A stretch of DNA of 64,000 nucleotides from an uncultured Gammaproteobacteria bacterium (GTDB lineage Bacteria; Pseudomonadota; Gammaproteobacteria; HK1), in contig CAMYJH010000019.1 in assembly GCA_947258715.1 (NCBI GenBank), positions 1-64,000 on the forward strand, given 5' to 3'. Numbering within the stretch: the stretch's first letter is position 1; each line of letters opens with the position of its first letter. This document shows, piece by piece, positions 46,105-55,711 of the stretch. The translations under genes and the position numbers were made by a program. The notes under the pieces are model-generated. The model saw only the letters and a list, made by a program, of their open reading frames with translations, did not search any database and was not told the origin of the DNA.

Positions 46105-46575
46105 ATGAAGCGTCGCCGGGGTTTCACACTGATCGAGCTGCTGGCCGTGCTCGTGCTGCTCACCGCAGTGACCGCGCTGGTGGCGCCGGCGTTTTTGACT
46201 ACCGGAGGGGTCGAGGTGGAGGCCGCCGCGCGCAATCTGGCGGCGGGTCTGCGCCGGGCCCGCAGCCAGGCAATTCAGCGAAACACCGTGGAGGCCGTGA
46301 GCGTCGACGTCGAGCGGAGGGAGTTTGCGCTCTCCTTCGAAGGACGTCCGCGCAGGCTGCCGGGGGACATAGAGCTCTCTCTTTTCACCGCGCGCTCGGC
46401 GGTCGAGAGTGAAAGCCGGGGCGCGATACGCTTTTTCCCGGACGGTGGCTCCACCGGAGGGCGTATCACCGTTAAGCGCGCTGCTCGCCGGGTTCACGTG
46501 GATGTGGACTGGCTGGGCGGGCGCGTTCGAATCCTGGAGCAGGCGGATGACAGCGGGCGAGTGGCAACGCGATGA
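46105..46575 (+). CDS. gspH: Type II secretion minor pseudopilin GspH
   Basis: The precursor of 156 residues has a six-residue leader and the cleavage site RRG|FTLIELLAVLVLL with Glu at +5. The rest is the beta-rich GspH domain (AAARNLAAGLRRARSQAIQR, ending in IRFFPDGGSTGGRI). The ATG at 46105 is preferred over a TTG at 46090. Minor pseudopilins cap and initiate the pseudopilus. Confidence 0.92.
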   Translation: MKRRRGFTLIELLAVLVLLTAVTALVAPAFLTTGGVEVEAAARNLAAGLRRARSQAIQRNTVEAVSVDVERREFALSFEGRPRRLPGDIELSLFTARSAVESESRGAIRFFPDGGSTGGRITVKRAARRVHVDVDWLGGRVRILEQADDSGRVATR

Positions 46576-46585
46576 AGAGGCGCTG

Positions 46586-46993
46586 ATGGCGACCGGGGAA
46601 AGAGGATTTACTCTGCTCGAGGTGCTGGTGGCGTTCACCCTGCTGGCTTTGTTTTTCGGCGCGCTTTTTCAGGTGTTCGCGAGTGGACTTGCGGTGACCC
46701 GTAGCGGTGAAACCCGTAGCCGAGCCGTGCTGCTCGCCAAGTCGAAGCTAGCGGAAATCGGCGCCGACCACCGCATCGGACCGGGCAGCCATTTCGGGGT
46801 CTTCAAGCACGGAAGCCCAGAGGGCCCGAGATACCGCTGGCGCGCCGAGCTTGAGCGCTACGTGGAAGACGATCTGGGCCACGCCGACCGAGGGGAGCTT
46901 GTACCCTACCGGGTGGACCTGGAAATAATCTGGGACGCGGATCGGAGCGAGGACAGTCTCAGCTTGAGCTCTTTGGTGCTTAGACCCAAATGA
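46586..46993 (+). CDS. gspI: Type II secretion minor pseudopilin GspI
   Basis: Read from the ATG at 46586, which has a GAAGAGG site, the 135-residue precursor has a seven-residue leader and the site ERG|FTLLEVLVAFTLLAL. The segment RAVLLAKSKLAEIG is typical of GspI. The stop overlaps the gspJ start. GspI forms the tip complex with GspJ and GspK. Confidence 0.92.
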   Translation: MATGERGFTLLEVLVAFTLLALFFGALFQVFASGLAVTRSGETRSRAVLLAKSKLAEIGADHRIGPGSHFGVFKHGSPEGPRYRWRAELERYVEDDLGHADRGELVPYRVDLEIIWDADRSEDSLSLSSLVLRPK

Positions 46994-47712
46994 TGCGAGA
47001 AAGGCCCCACTTGCGAATGTTCCCGCATCAGCCTAAGGCCGGCCGCGGCTTCACCCTGCTGGAGCTGCTGGTAGGCATGGCCGTATTCGCGCTGATGGCG
47101 GGGGTCGTGCTCGGGGGGATCCGCTTAGGGGTAAAAAGCTGGGACGCGGCCGCGGAGCGAAGCGCGGCGGTGGACGAAATGCGCGTGGTACACGCGCTGC
47201 TAAGGCGTCAGCTTTCCTCCGCGCTGCCCCTTGCGACCAGCCGTGCAGGCGGCTGGAACCTGGTGTTCGAGGGTGATTCGCGATCGCTGCGCTTTGTCTC
47301 CGAACTTCCGGGCTATGTCTCGGGAGGCGGCATTCACTTCGTGACTCTGGAGCTTGCCGAGGGCGCCAAGGGGGACGACATGGTGCTGCGCTGGCGCCCC
47401 ATTCACGCTCTCGACGCAGACGGGCCGACGGACGAGGCGGTTCTGGCGAAGAACGTTGGCAAACTGCGCTTTGAGTATTTTGGCGCCCGAACGCGCAACG
47501 CCCTGCCCGAGTGGCTTCAAACCTGGCACGACTCGAGGACCATGCCTCGGCTGGTCAGGGTCACCGTGGAGCAGGAGGACAGCGAGGCCTGGCCCGAGCT
47601 GGTGGTGGCGCTGGAGGCGAACGCGGTGCGGTTCATCACTTCCAGGCAGGACAGAGCACAACCCCCTGAAGACGCCGACCAGAGGGACGAAATTGTGGAG
47701 CGGCGGTCGTGA
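46990..47712 (+). CDS. gspJ: Type II secretion minor pseudopilin GspJ
   Basis: The 240-residue precursor has a 20-residue leader and the cleavage site GRG|FTLLELLVGMAVFAL. A GspJ-type domain follows with VHALLRRQLSSALPLA and RLVRVTVEQED. It overlaps both gspI and gspK by four bases. It has a charged C-terminal tail (PPEDADQRDE) beyond the usual domain end. Confidence 0.92.
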   Translation: MMRERPHLRMFPHQPKAGRGFTLLELLVGMAVFALMAGVVLGGIRLGVKSWDAAAERSAAVDEMRVVHALLRRQLSSALPLATSRAGGWNLVFEGDSRSLRFVSELPGYVSGGGIHFVTLELAEGAKGDDMVLRWRPIHALDADGPTDEAVLAKNVGKLRFEYFGARTRNALPEWLQTWHDSRTMPRLVRVTVEQEDSEAWPELVVALEANAVRFITSRQDRAQPPEDADQRDEIVERRS

Positions 47713-48704
47713 GCTGCCGCAGTTCAAATAGCGTTCGCGATGCAGCAATGGCTGCGACACGCTCAGAAGCAAAGTCCGAGCGCGGGATTGCCCTCATCAT
47801 GGTGCTATGGGCGATCGCCCTTCTGATGGTCATTGCCGCGAGCTATGCCTTCGAAACGCGCACCGAGGCGCTGCTGAGTGCTAACCTGGTCGACAAGGCA
47901 AAAGCCGCCGCCACCGCCGAGGCGGGCGTGCGACGCGCTATCGCCGACCTGCTGCAGAACAATGAAAGCACTTTCAAGAATACGCTCAGTGAGAAATCGC
48001 TGCGCTTCGCGGGTGCCGATCTGCGAATCGCGGTCGTTTCCGAGCACGGCCGGATTGATCTCAACGCCGCCCCGGACGCGCTGATAGGTCAAGTGGCGGA
48101 GCGCGCCTTGGCGGCGCTCTCCCCGGCCGAAGGTGTCAGCGCAGAAAGCATTTCCGATTCGATCCTGGATTGGCGCGACGCGGACAAGACCAAACGGCGC
48201 GCCGGCGCGGAAGACCCTGACTACCGGATTGCGGGCAAGCCTTACGGGGCCGCCGACCAGGCCTTCGTCAGCGTCAGTGAGCTCAGCCTGGTGCACGGCA
48301 TTCCTCTCGACGTTTACCGCGAGCTGAGCAAGTACTTCACCGTGCACACCCGAGCGTCCCGCGTGGATCCGCAGGCGGCGAGTAAAGACGTGCTGCTGGC
48401 GATACCGGGCTTGAGCGCGGAAGCTGTAGAACGTTACGTTCAAGAACGCGAGCTGGCAGAAGACGGAGCCACATCGCCCGTGCCGCTGGACCTGCTGGCG
48501 GCCGGCGCCGGTTACCTCTCCAGAACTCGGCCGACGATCTATGCGGTCCTGGTGGAAGCGCGCGTGCCGGGCGGTGCAGTGGCGCGAAGCGGGGTAGTTT
48601 TGAGGCTGGCTCGCAGCCGCCAGTCCCCCTACCTGGTTCTCGCCCGGTTGGCGGAATCCGACCATGCGTTCGATGTCTTCGGAGAAACGAATTCTTCCCA
48701 GTGA
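47709..48704 (+). CDS. gspK: Type II secretion minor pseudopilin GspK
   Basis: The 331-residue protein starts at a GTG overlapping the gspJ stop. The leader is 26 residues, then ERG|IALIMVLWAIALLMVIA, lacking Glu at +5, as is usual for GspK. The large helical insertion domain (GRIDLNAAPDALIGQVAE, ISDSILDWRDAD) and the second SAM-like part are present. GspK sits at the very tip of the pseudopilus. Confidence 0.93.
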   Translation: MSCRSSNSVRDAAMAATRSEAKSERGIALIMVLWAIALLMVIAASYAFETRTEALLSANLVDKAKAAATAEAGVRRAIADLLQNNESTFKNTLSEKSLRFAGADLRIAVVSEHGRIDLNAAPDALIGQVAERALAALSPAEGVSAESISDSILDWRDADKTKRRAGAEDPDYRIAGKPYGAADQAFVSVSELSLVHGIPLDVYRELSKYFTVHTRASRVDPQAASKDVLLAIPGLSAEAVERYVQERELAEDGATSPVPLDLLAAGAGYLSRTRPTIYAVLVEARVPGGAVARSGVVLRLARSRQSPYLVLARLAESDHAFDVFGETNSSQ

Positions 48705-48705
48705 A

Positions 48706-49791
48706 ATGATCGTACGATTTTTTACATGGTGGCGAAGTACGCTTGCGGACCTGCTGCCGCGGAGCTTGACGCGATCTCGGGGCAGCGACGCCAGCGTGCT
48801 GGTAGTCGAGGTTACCCGCTCGAAGATTGTCTTCAGGCACCGAAGCGGTGACGACAGCGACGAGCTGGGAACTATCGAACGAAACGTCGCCCGCGGGGGT
48901 CAGGAAACTCAGGCCGCCGCCCACGCCACACAGCGGGAGGCAATTAGCGCGCTGGTGCGGGGGCTGAGTCCCGACAGGACCCGCTGCGTAGTTCGTGTGG
49001 ATGAGTCCCTTCGACTCAGCAAGACGGTGCGATTGCCGCTGGCGGCTGAGGAAAACCTGCGCCAGGTGCTCGCTTTCGAAATGGAGCGGCACACCCCTTT
49101 TCACGCCGACAGCGTCTACTTCAATTACCGCCCAACGGCGCGCGATCCCAAGCAGCGGAAACTGGAGGTGGATCTCACAGTGGTGCAGAAACCCGTGGTG
49201 GACGAGGCGCTCGGCGTAATCGGCGACTGGGGACTTCAGTTCAGTCCTGACGCCGGGCCGGAGGACGATCGCGGGCTTACCTTTTTGCCGAGGAATTACC
49301 GCGCCTCGACGACCAAAGGACTGAATCGAACACTCATTGTTCTCAATCTCGTCGCCCTTGCCGCCGCGGCCTTGATTCCAATTTACCAGCAGGAGCGCTA
49401 CATCGGCGCGCTTCAGGCGCGCGCCGACAGCGCACGAGCCGCTGCCATGGCTTCGGTCGAAGTTCAGGACCGTATTCATGCGCTGGAACAGCGGCGCGCG
49501 CTTTTCGAGCAGGCGAAGTCCGGTCCCAGCGCGGTAGAGCTGATCGACGAGCTGACGCGGATCATTCCGGACGGCACCTGGCTTCACCGCCTTGACTTAA
49601 AAAACGGCGAGGTACAGTTCCAGGGTCTTTCAGACGCCGCCTCCGCGCTTATCGGGGTGGTGGAATCATCGCCGATGTTCCGCGAGGCGCGATTTGGATC
49701 GCCCATAACTCGAGACGCGCGATCGGGTAAGGAACGCTTCAATATCTCGGCCAAGCTGGAAACCGAGCTTGCGCAGGGAGAACAAAGTTGA
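48706..49791 (+). CDS. gspL: Type II secretion protein GspL (PilN-domain type)
   Basis: GspL recruits the ATPase to the inner membrane. The N-terminal cytoplasmic part (to about residue 205) has an actin-like/PilM-type pattern (LRLSKTVRLPLAAEENLRQV). One membrane segment follows (LIVLNLVALAAAALIPIY), then a coiled region and a periplasmic PilN-like ferredoxin fold (TRIIPDGTWLHRLDL). The start is uncertain: ATGs at 48664, 48673 and 48706 are in frame and none has a clear ribosome site. The last is chosen because it does not overlap gspK. Confidence 0.85.
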   Translation: MIVRFFTWWRSTLADLLPRSLTRSRGSDASVLVVEVTRSKIVFRHRSGDDSDELGTIERNVARGGQETQAAAHATQREAISALVRGLSPDRTRCVVRVDESLRLSKTVRLPLAAEENLRQVLAFEMERHTPFHADSVYFNYRPTARDPKQRKLEVDLTVVQKPVVDEALGVIGDWGLQFSPDAGPEDDRGLTFLPRNYRASTTKGLNRTLIVLNLVALAAAALIPIYQQERYIGALQARADSARAAAMASVEVQDRIHALEQRRALFEQAKSGPSAVELIDELTRIIPDGTWLHRLDLKNGEVQFQGLSDAASALIGVVESSPMFREARFGSPITRDARSGKERFNISAKLETELAQGEQS

Positions 49792-50396
49792 GCTTGCCGA
49801 GGGACAAGCTGATACATCGGGTCGCGGCCATTTCGCTGCTGATACTGGTGATCGCGCTCGTTGGCGTGCTCGCGCTGCGGCCAGTCTGGACGCGCTACGC
49901 GGCGAATCGTGATCTGATTGCGGATCTGGAAGACAAGGTGGCGCGTTTCGAATCCATTGCCACGCGCCAGGCGTCCCTCGAGCAACGCCTGGAAACGGTC
50001 AGGCGTAGCATCAACCTGAGTGAGCTCGCTCTCCAGGCGGGCAGCGCGACCCTTGCCGCGGCAGATCTTCAGGAACAGGTCAAGGCCGCGGTGCAGGCCG
50101 CTGGGGGCAGCCTCACCAGCACCCAGATTCTCGAGCCGGAGAAAGTGTCGTCTTTCGACCGGGTTTCCGTAAACGTGCGCATGACGGGAACCACGCCAGC
50201 GGTCCAAGAGAGCCTGTACGCATTGGAGTCCGGCCAACCGGTACTGGTGATTGAGGATCTTCTGGTGGTAACGCGGCGCACGACGGTGCGATCAGTTAAC
50301 CGGCGGACGGCCCAGCAGCAGGACCGGCTCGACGTGCGCTTCAAGGTCAGCGCCTTCTACCAGAGGGCGCTCGGGACCGATCCTGAGACGAGCTGA
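49788..50396 (+). CDS. gspM: Type II secretion protein GspM
   Basis: This 202-residue bitopic protein has a short cytoplasmic start, a membrane segment (AAISLLILVIALVGVLAL), a coiled stretch and a periplasmic ferredoxin-like domain (VSVNVRMTGTTPAVQESLYA). It starts at a TTG with a GGGAG site and overlaps the stop of gspL. GspM partners GspL in the inner-membrane platform. Confidence 0.85.
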   Translation: MSLPRDKLIHRVAAISLLILVIALVGVLALRPVWTRYAANRDLIADLEDKVARFESIATRQASLEQRLETVRRSINLSELALQAGSATLAAADLQEQVKAAVQAAGGSLTSTQILEPEKVSSFDRVSVNVRMTGTTPAVQESLYALESGQPVLVIEDLLVVTRRTTVRSVNRRTAQQQDRLDVRFKVSAFYQRALGTDPETS

Positions 50397-51019
50397 TGTC
50401 GAACCGAATCTCCGGCATCCTGCTGCTCACTTTGATTGCGCTTTGCGCCATCATCGTGATCGAGGCGCGCATGGGGATCCCGTCGGTGGACAATCTGAAA
50501 GCGACCCGGGATGAGGAGAAGGCAGCGACCTCGGCGGGACCCTTGCGGCTCACGCTGCCGCCGCTGGCGGCGCTAGGCGAGACCGTCGGGCGGCCGCTTT
50601 TCAACCAGACCCGCCGGCCGCCTGAAGAGGAGCTGGACCTTGCATCGGTATCCCCGACCCCAGTTGCCATCGATACAGGGGCGAACTTTACCGTTTCCGC
50701 CATCGTCATCACCGAAGACGAGAGCGCGGTGCTGCTGATCCATCCGCAAAGCGGAGAGCTGACCCGCGTGGCCGAGGGAGAAACGATTGCGGGCTGGCGG
50801 CTGGACCGGGTGGAGAAGGACCGCGCCATATTCAGCAAAGAGGGCGAGTCCCGCGAGGCCGCCCTTCGGTCGTTTGGCCCGGCACCGCCGCCCCGTCGGC
50901 AAGTTTCGGCGCCGGTCCGACCCGGCGTTAGAACGCCGCAGCGAGCGCTGCGTCGAACCCTGGACGGAACCCGGCAGCGCCCCTCGGGATCCCAGCAAAA
51001 TCCCAGCTCGGAACGCTAG
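50396..51019 (+). CDS. gspN: Type II secretion protein GspN (XpsN-like; GspC-like HR region)
   Basis: The 207-residue protein has a membrane anchor (GILLLTLIALCAIIVIE), a linker, and a beta-rich periplasmic domain like the homology region of GspC (LGETVGRPLFNQTRRPP, VSAIVITEDESAVLLI). A Pro/Arg-rich tail of about 45 residues follows. There is no PDZ domain. In Xanthomonas-type operons a protein in this slot links the inner membrane to the secretin, doing the work of GspC, which is absent here. The start overlaps gspM by four bases. Confidence 0.8.
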   Translation: MSNRISGILLLTLIALCAIIVIEARMGIPSVDNLKATRDEEKAATSAGPLRLTLPPLAALGETVGRPLFNQTRRPPEEELDLASVSPTPVAIDTGANFTVSAIVITEDESAVLLIHPQSGELTRVAEGETIAGWRLDRVEKDRAIFSKEGESREAALRSFGPAPPPRRQVSAPVRPGVRTPQRALRRTLDGTRQRPSGSQQNPSSER

Positions 51020-51170
51020 CCCTCGGGACGATTCCCCCACCGGGGATTTTCTTTCCCGGTATGGACTAAAAACCTGCTTGCGAATCAACGAGTAGGAGCC
51101 GATACTTGAGCCGCTAATAACAAATAATCGTTCAATGCAACGCAAACAACCCGGCGGCTCCTGAGTACTC

Positions 51171-53417
51171 GTGCCCAATCGGACTTCGCCATCTCCACGC
51201 ATTCGCGGCTGCGCCGTTATGGCGCTGTTCGGTATGCTGTCCGGCTGCGCGGTGGTCGAGCCGACCCGGTCACTACCTCCGGCTGCAGTGGGCGACTCCA
51301 TTGGCACCGGGCAAGCAGCTCCTGAAGCGGCGGAGCAGCCCGAAGCAGCCCCGGTGACCGCACCCGGTCTCGGCATTGAGCCTGCGCCGCCCGCGGGCGG
51401 CGCCGATCTGTACCGACCCGGAAGCGGCATCTTCGTGCGCGAGGTGAGGGCCCCGGGTGGCCCCTCTGAACCCGGCGAAATCACGCTCAATTTCGAGAAC
51501 ACCAACCTTCTCGAAGTGGTTAAGGTCATCCTCGCCGATCTGCTGAAGCAGAATTACGTCGTCGACCCGGGCGTACAGGGTGCGGTCACCCTGCAGACCA
51601 GTCAGCCGCTACCGCGGGAAGCCCTGATCCCGACCCTGGAAATGTTGCTGCGGATGAACGGCGGGGCGCTGGTCAAAAGCGGCGATTTGTATCATGTGGT
51701 GCCGCGGGAAAGCGCCATTCGCGGCCTCGCATCGCCTCAGCTCGGCAACACCACGGCGCCATTGCCGAGCAGCTACAGCGTTCGGGTGGTGCCGCTTCGA
51801 TACGTCTCCGCCAGCGAGATGCAGAAAATTCTCGAGCCATTTGTCACCGCGGGAAACATCGTCCGCGTCGATACTCAGCGAAACCTTTTGATCCTCGCCG
51901 GCACCGGCCAGGAAATGGAAGTGCTCCTGGAGACCATCACCGTCTTCGACGTGGACTGGATCGCCGGAATGTCGGTAGCGCTGTTTACACCAGATTTCGT
52001 CGATGCACAGACGCTCGCCTCCGATCTGGAAAAGGTATTCGGCGACCAGGCCAAGGGACCGCTGATCGGCCTGGTCAAGCTTGCTGTGATTGAAAGGCTC
52101 AACGGCTTGCTGGTGGTCTCGCCAAGACGGGAATACTTGCGCAAGGTGGCCGAGTGGGTAGATAGGCTGGATCAGGACCGCGGCGGCAGCGGCCGTAGGT
52201 TGTTCATTTATCACGTGCAAAACGGCAAGGCGGTGGATCTCGCTGCGGTGCTGCAACAGGTGTTCGAGGACCGCGCCGCCGAAGAGGGGATTCCTCCCCC
52301 CGAGCTCGCGCCGGGTTTGGAGCCGGTGGCGCTTCAGAGCCAGCCGCCGCCTACCACCCCCCAGGAGGCGGAAGCCACGGTCACCGGGGCGGCCCCGCCA
52401 CGGCCGGAGCCATCCGAGCGTCAGTCGCCGCTCCGGCTGACCACCGGCGCGAGGGAAGGATTGCAGTTGGCGGAAGGCGGCGAAATCCGCATCATCGCCG
52501 ACGAGGTGAACAACGCGCTGCTGGTCATGGCGACCGCGGCCGAGTATGCCCAGGTGCGCGAGGCTCTTAAGCAGCTCGATATCGTGCCGCTGCAGGTGCT
52601 CATTGAAGCGACCATCGCCGAGGTCTCGCTCACCGACGAATTGAGCCAGGGGCTCGAATGGTTCTTCAAGAACGAGATCGGCAGCCGCACGGGGGAGGCA
52701 CAGCTCGATCTTAATGTCATTCCCTCCAGCCTGGCTGGTTTCGTGCCCGGATTCTCCTACGCAATCACTTCCGGCGCGGATGTGCGCGCGGTGCTGAACC
52801 TGCTCTCCTCGGAATCCAAGCTCAAGGTGATCTCATCCCCGAGCCTCATGGTGCTCAACAACCAGACGGCCGCCATTGAAGTGGGCGACCAGGTGCCCAT
52901 CACCACCCAGCAGCAGCAGTCCACTGTGGGGGAGTCGAACCTGGTCAACAGCATCGAGTATCGCGACACGGGCGTGCTTCTTACCGTGACGCCCCGGGTC
53001 AACGCCGGCGGTCTCGTGACCATGGAGATCTCCCAGGAAGTGAGCGACGCCGTGCCAAACCCCAGGGATCCTTTAACCCCCACCATCCAGCAGCGTAGAA
53101 TCAACAGCACCGTGGCGATTCAGTCCGGCGAAACCGTGGTGCTCGGCGGTCTGATCAGGGAGAACGACAGCTCCACCTCATCCGGCATACCGGGATTGCA
53201 AAATATCCCCATACTCGGGTTCCTGTTCGGCCAGACTACCGACGACCGCAGCCGCACCGAGCTCGTCGTTCTCATTACCCCGCGAGCGGTGCAGGGCGCC
53301 ACCGACGCCCGCCGGATTACCGACGAGTTCCGCGACAAGATGGAGAGCTTAAAGCCAGAGACCGAAGGCAATAAGAATAATGAAAACCGAGAACCGTCGG
53401 TCAGCACGACACAATGA
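51171..53417 (+). CDS. gspD: Type II secretion secretin GspD (lipoprotein)
   Basis: GspD forms the outer-membrane gate. The 748-residue protein begins at a GTG and has a lipobox (FGMLSGC), so it may be lipid-anchored. N0-N3 domains follow (ITLNFENTNLLEVVKVILAD, SYSVRVVPLRYVSASEMQKI, and the third and fourth beyond a Pro-rich insert at about residues 385-420). The secretin domain has VEVGDQVPITTQ, IEYRDTGVLLTVTPRV and VVLGGLIRE, and ends with FLFGQTTDDRSRTELVVLIT. It closes the operon after a 150-bp gap that could hold its own promoter. Confidence 0.95.
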   Translation: MPNRTSPSPRIRGCAVMALFGMLSGCAVVEPTRSLPPAAVGDSIGTGQAAPEAAEQPEAAPVTAPGLGIEPAPPAGGADLYRPGSGIFVREVRAPGGPSEPGEITLNFENTNLLEVVKVILADLLKQNYVVDPGVQGAVTLQTSQPLPREALIPTLEMLLRMNGGALVKSGDLYHVVPRESAIRGLASPQLGNTTAPLPSSYSVRVVPLRYVSASEMQKILEPFVTAGNIVRVDTQRNLLILAGTGQEMEVLLETITVFDVDWIAGMSVALFTPDFVDAQTLASDLEKVFGDQAKGPLIGLVKLAVIERLNGLLVVSPRREYLRKVAEWVDRLDQDRGGSGRRLFIYHVQNGKAVDLAAVLQQVFEDRAAEEGIPPPELAPGLEPVALQSQPPPTTPQEAEATVTGAAPPRPEPSERQSPLRLTTGAREGLQLAEGGEIRIIADEVNNALLVMATAAEYAQVREALKQLDIVPLQVLIEATIAEVSLTDELSQGLEWFFKNEIGSRTGEAQLDLNVIPSSLAGFVPGFSYAITSGADVRAVLNLLSSESKLKVISSPSLMVLNNQTAAIEVGDQVPITTQQQQSTVGESNLVNSIEYRDTGVLLTVTPRVNAGGLVTMEISQEVSDAVPNPRDPLTPTIQQRRINSTVAIQSGETVVLGGLIRENDSSTSSGIPGLQNIPILGFLFGQTTDDRSRTELVVLITPRAVQGATDARRITDEFRDKMESLKPETEGNKNNENREPSVSTTQ

Positions 53418-53516
53418 ATAATTAAACTGAATAGAGATGTCCGTCCGCCAACGACGAAGGAGTTTTCAGGACAAGTAGAACCGAGTTACTGATCGGGCGA
53501 TCAGAAGGGGGGCAAA

Positions 53517-53717
53517 ATGTTTATCCTGCGCTTCATCGGCAGAATTCTGTCGATTGGATTTATTCTGTTTATCACCTTTATTTTTATTGGCAAGAACGCT
53601 GAAGCGAACAGCGGGGCGGCGCCGAGCGTTTCCAGTTACCGAAACTGCGAATACTTCGATACGAATTTATCGCCTTTCCAGCGCGTGGTTCAAATCTTTG
53701 CCGCTAGCGACCCTTGA
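53517..53717 (+). CDS. Small exported or membrane protein of unknown function
   Basis: A 66-residue ORF starts after a strong AAGGGGGG ribosome site. Residues 8-24 are hydrophobic ([16 protein letters not shown]), followed by NAEANS, which may be a signal-peptide cut or an anchor. A short polar tail carries one cysteine. The end overlaps the convergent yjgR gene by 14 bp. It resembles no family that I know; its place just after gspD is notable but may be chance. Confidence 0.45.
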   Translation: MFILRFIGRILSIGFILFITFIFIGKNAEANSGAAPSVSSYRNCEYFDTNLSPFQRVVQIFAASDP

Positions 53718-55212
53718 GCAGCGAGCCTAAAAGGCCACGGGCAATTTGCCGGCCGATGGCGCTTCCCACGCTGCGGACCACGCTCTTGGCCATCGTTTCT
53801 ACGATTCCCTGTCGATTGCTGCGCCGACGGCTGCTCGAACGCGCCGATCTTTTTTTGGAAGACCCTCTGCGCGGCGTCGCCGGCGGCTCGTAGAGTCGAT
53901 CACTCTCCGCCTGCTCGGCTTCCCGCGCCGCCTGCTCCGCCCGCTGCTGCAGTTTCTCGTAAGCGGACACGCGGTCCGCCAGCTGCTCGTACTTACCCTG
54001 ACAGAAGCTTTGAGCGATGACCGCATTGCGCTCCTGCGGCGCAGCGGGACCCAGGCGAGAGGAAGGGGGTCGAATCAGGGTACGGTCGACCATGCCCGGC
54101 ACGCCCTTGATATCCAGAGTGGAAACCAGCGCTTCGCCCACGCCGAGCTCGGTGATGACTTGCTCTGCGTCGAAGGCCGGATTTTGTCGAAACGTCGATG
54201 CTGCCGCCCGCACGGTCTTACGGTCTCGGGGCGTGAACGCCCGCAGCGCGTGTTGGATTCGATTGCCCAGCTGGCCGAGGACATCGTCTGGAATATCCGT
54301 CGGGTTTTGCGAGACGAAGTACACGCCCACCCCCTTTGAGCGGATGAGGCGCACTACCTGCTCCACTTTCTGCATTAGCGCTTTGGGCGCATCATCAAAC
54401 AGCAGATGTGCCTCGTCGAAAAAGAAGATGAGCTTGGGTTTGTCCGCATCGCCAATTTCTGGAAGCTCTTCGAACAGCTCCGACAAAAGCCAAAGCAGAA
54501 AGGTCGAGTAGAGCTTGGGCTGCTGCATCAGCTTGTCGGCCGCTAGAATATTGATATGGCCGTAGCCGTGCTTGTCGCAGCGCATCAGGTCCGGGAGATC
54601 GAGGGCGGGTTCGCCAAAAAATTTCTTGCCGCCCTGCTGTTCCAACGTAAGCAGGCGACGCTGAATAGCCCCGACCGACGCTTTGCTCACGTTGCCGTAC
54701 TCGATACTGAGATCAGACGCATTCTCGGCCACAAAAATCATCATCGCGCGAAGATCTTTCAGGTCCAGCAGCAGCAGGCCGTTGTCATCAGCCACGCGAA
54801 AGGCGATGTTGAGCACGCCTTCCTGGGTGTCATTGAGCTCGAGCAGGCGCGTCAGCAGCAGTGGTCCCATCTCCGAGATCGTCGTGCGTATCGGATGCCC
54901 TTGCCCGCCGTACACGTCCCAGAAGATGGCGGGAAATGCGCGCAGCGTATATTCGCTGAATCCGATCGTCTGAGCGCGTTCGGCAAGCTTCGGGTGCGGC
55001 GATCCGGCCTGGCTCATTCCGGAAAGATCGCCCTTGACGTCGGCCATGAAGACCGGGACCCCGTGCGCTGAGAAGCCTTCGGCGAGAATCTGAAGCGACA
55101 CAGTCTTACCGGTTCCTGTTGCCCCGGCGATGAGACCGTGACGGTTCGCGCGCTTCAGCGCCAGGTGTTGGGGCATCGCCCCTTTGCCGAGAAATATGCT
55201 CTGCTCATTCAT
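53704..55212 (-). CDS. yjgR: HerA/FtsK-like ATPase of the DUF853 (YjgR) family
   Basis: The 502-residue protein matches E. coli YjgR in length and layout. Walker A GATGTGKT is at residues 30-37, Walker B is in [13 protein letters not shown] near 255, and the sensor region has [20 protein letters not shown] with the arginine-rich [13 protein letters not shown] after it. The C-terminal 60 residues are Arg/Ser-rich ([18 protein letters not shown]), as in many members. Its role is unknown. It runs alone on the minus strand. Confidence 0.92.
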   Translation of the reverse strand: MNEQSIFLGKGAMPQHLALKRANRHGLIAGATGTGKTVSLQILAEGFSAHGVPVFMADVKGDLSGMSQAGSPHPKLAERAQTIGFSEYTLRAFPAIFWDVYGGQGHPIRTTISEMGPLLLTRLLELNDTQEGVLNIAFRVADDNGLLLLDLKDLRAMMIFVAENASDLSIEYGNVSKASVGAIQRRLLTLEQQGGKKFFGEPALDLPDLMRCDKHGYGHINILAADKLMQQPKLYSTFLLWLLSELFEELPEIGDADKPKLIFFFDEAHLLFDDAPKALMQKVEQVVRLIRSKGVGVYFVSQNPTDIPDDVLGQLGNRIQHALRAFTPRDRKTVRAAASTFRQNPAFDAEQVITELGVGEALVSTLDIKGVPGMVDRTLIRPPSSRLGPAAPQERNAVIAQSFCQGKYEQLADRVSAYEKLQQRAEQAAREAEQAESDRLYEPPATPRRGSSKKRSARSSSRRRSNRQGIVETMAKSVVRSVGSAIGRQIARGLLGSLLKGR

Positions 55213-55711
55213 AACCGTGTGCTCGGTTGGCGCGAGGGTCCCCGTGCGACCTCGCAGTCTACCTGGCTGAGTATGAAATCACTTAAGCCAGGTGAGGGCT
55301 CTATGAATACGCGGGAAGCGCTTAGGCTAACCGCGCCGCCTACGTGCCACAAGACAAAGGCGGGCAAGCTTGGACAAGGGCCCGGAGTGAAGCGCCTGCT
55401 TGTCGGCGGGAACGGTCATTCGTGACCGGGACTCGCCGAGACACTATGATTCGGGGATGCGTGGCCTATTGTTTCTCGGTCGAAGCGCTTTATTCCTGTT
55501 CGTTGACCCTCCGGGGACCGATTCGAATCGGGACTGATTTTTGTTCCCATTTTGTTAGCTGGATCTCAGATTTGACCGGGAGAAATGCCTAGATTCTGTC
55601 CCTCGGGTCCGCGCGGGGCAGCGCGGCATCGGTCGTAGTTCGGCGGCGGGTCGAATCACCCGCCGCCGGGCCGAGACAGCTCGGGACAAGTAAAAACCCA
55701 AGGGTGTAGTG
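55213..55711. other. Intergenic region with a GC-rich hairpin
   Basis: About 500 bp between the yjgR start and the Sel1-repeat gene. CGGCGGCGGGT (55641-55651) pairs perfectly with ACCCGCCGCCG (55658-55668) about 45 bp upstream of the Sel1 gene, without a T-tract. It may be a leader hairpin. No gene is recognised. Confidence 0.45.
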
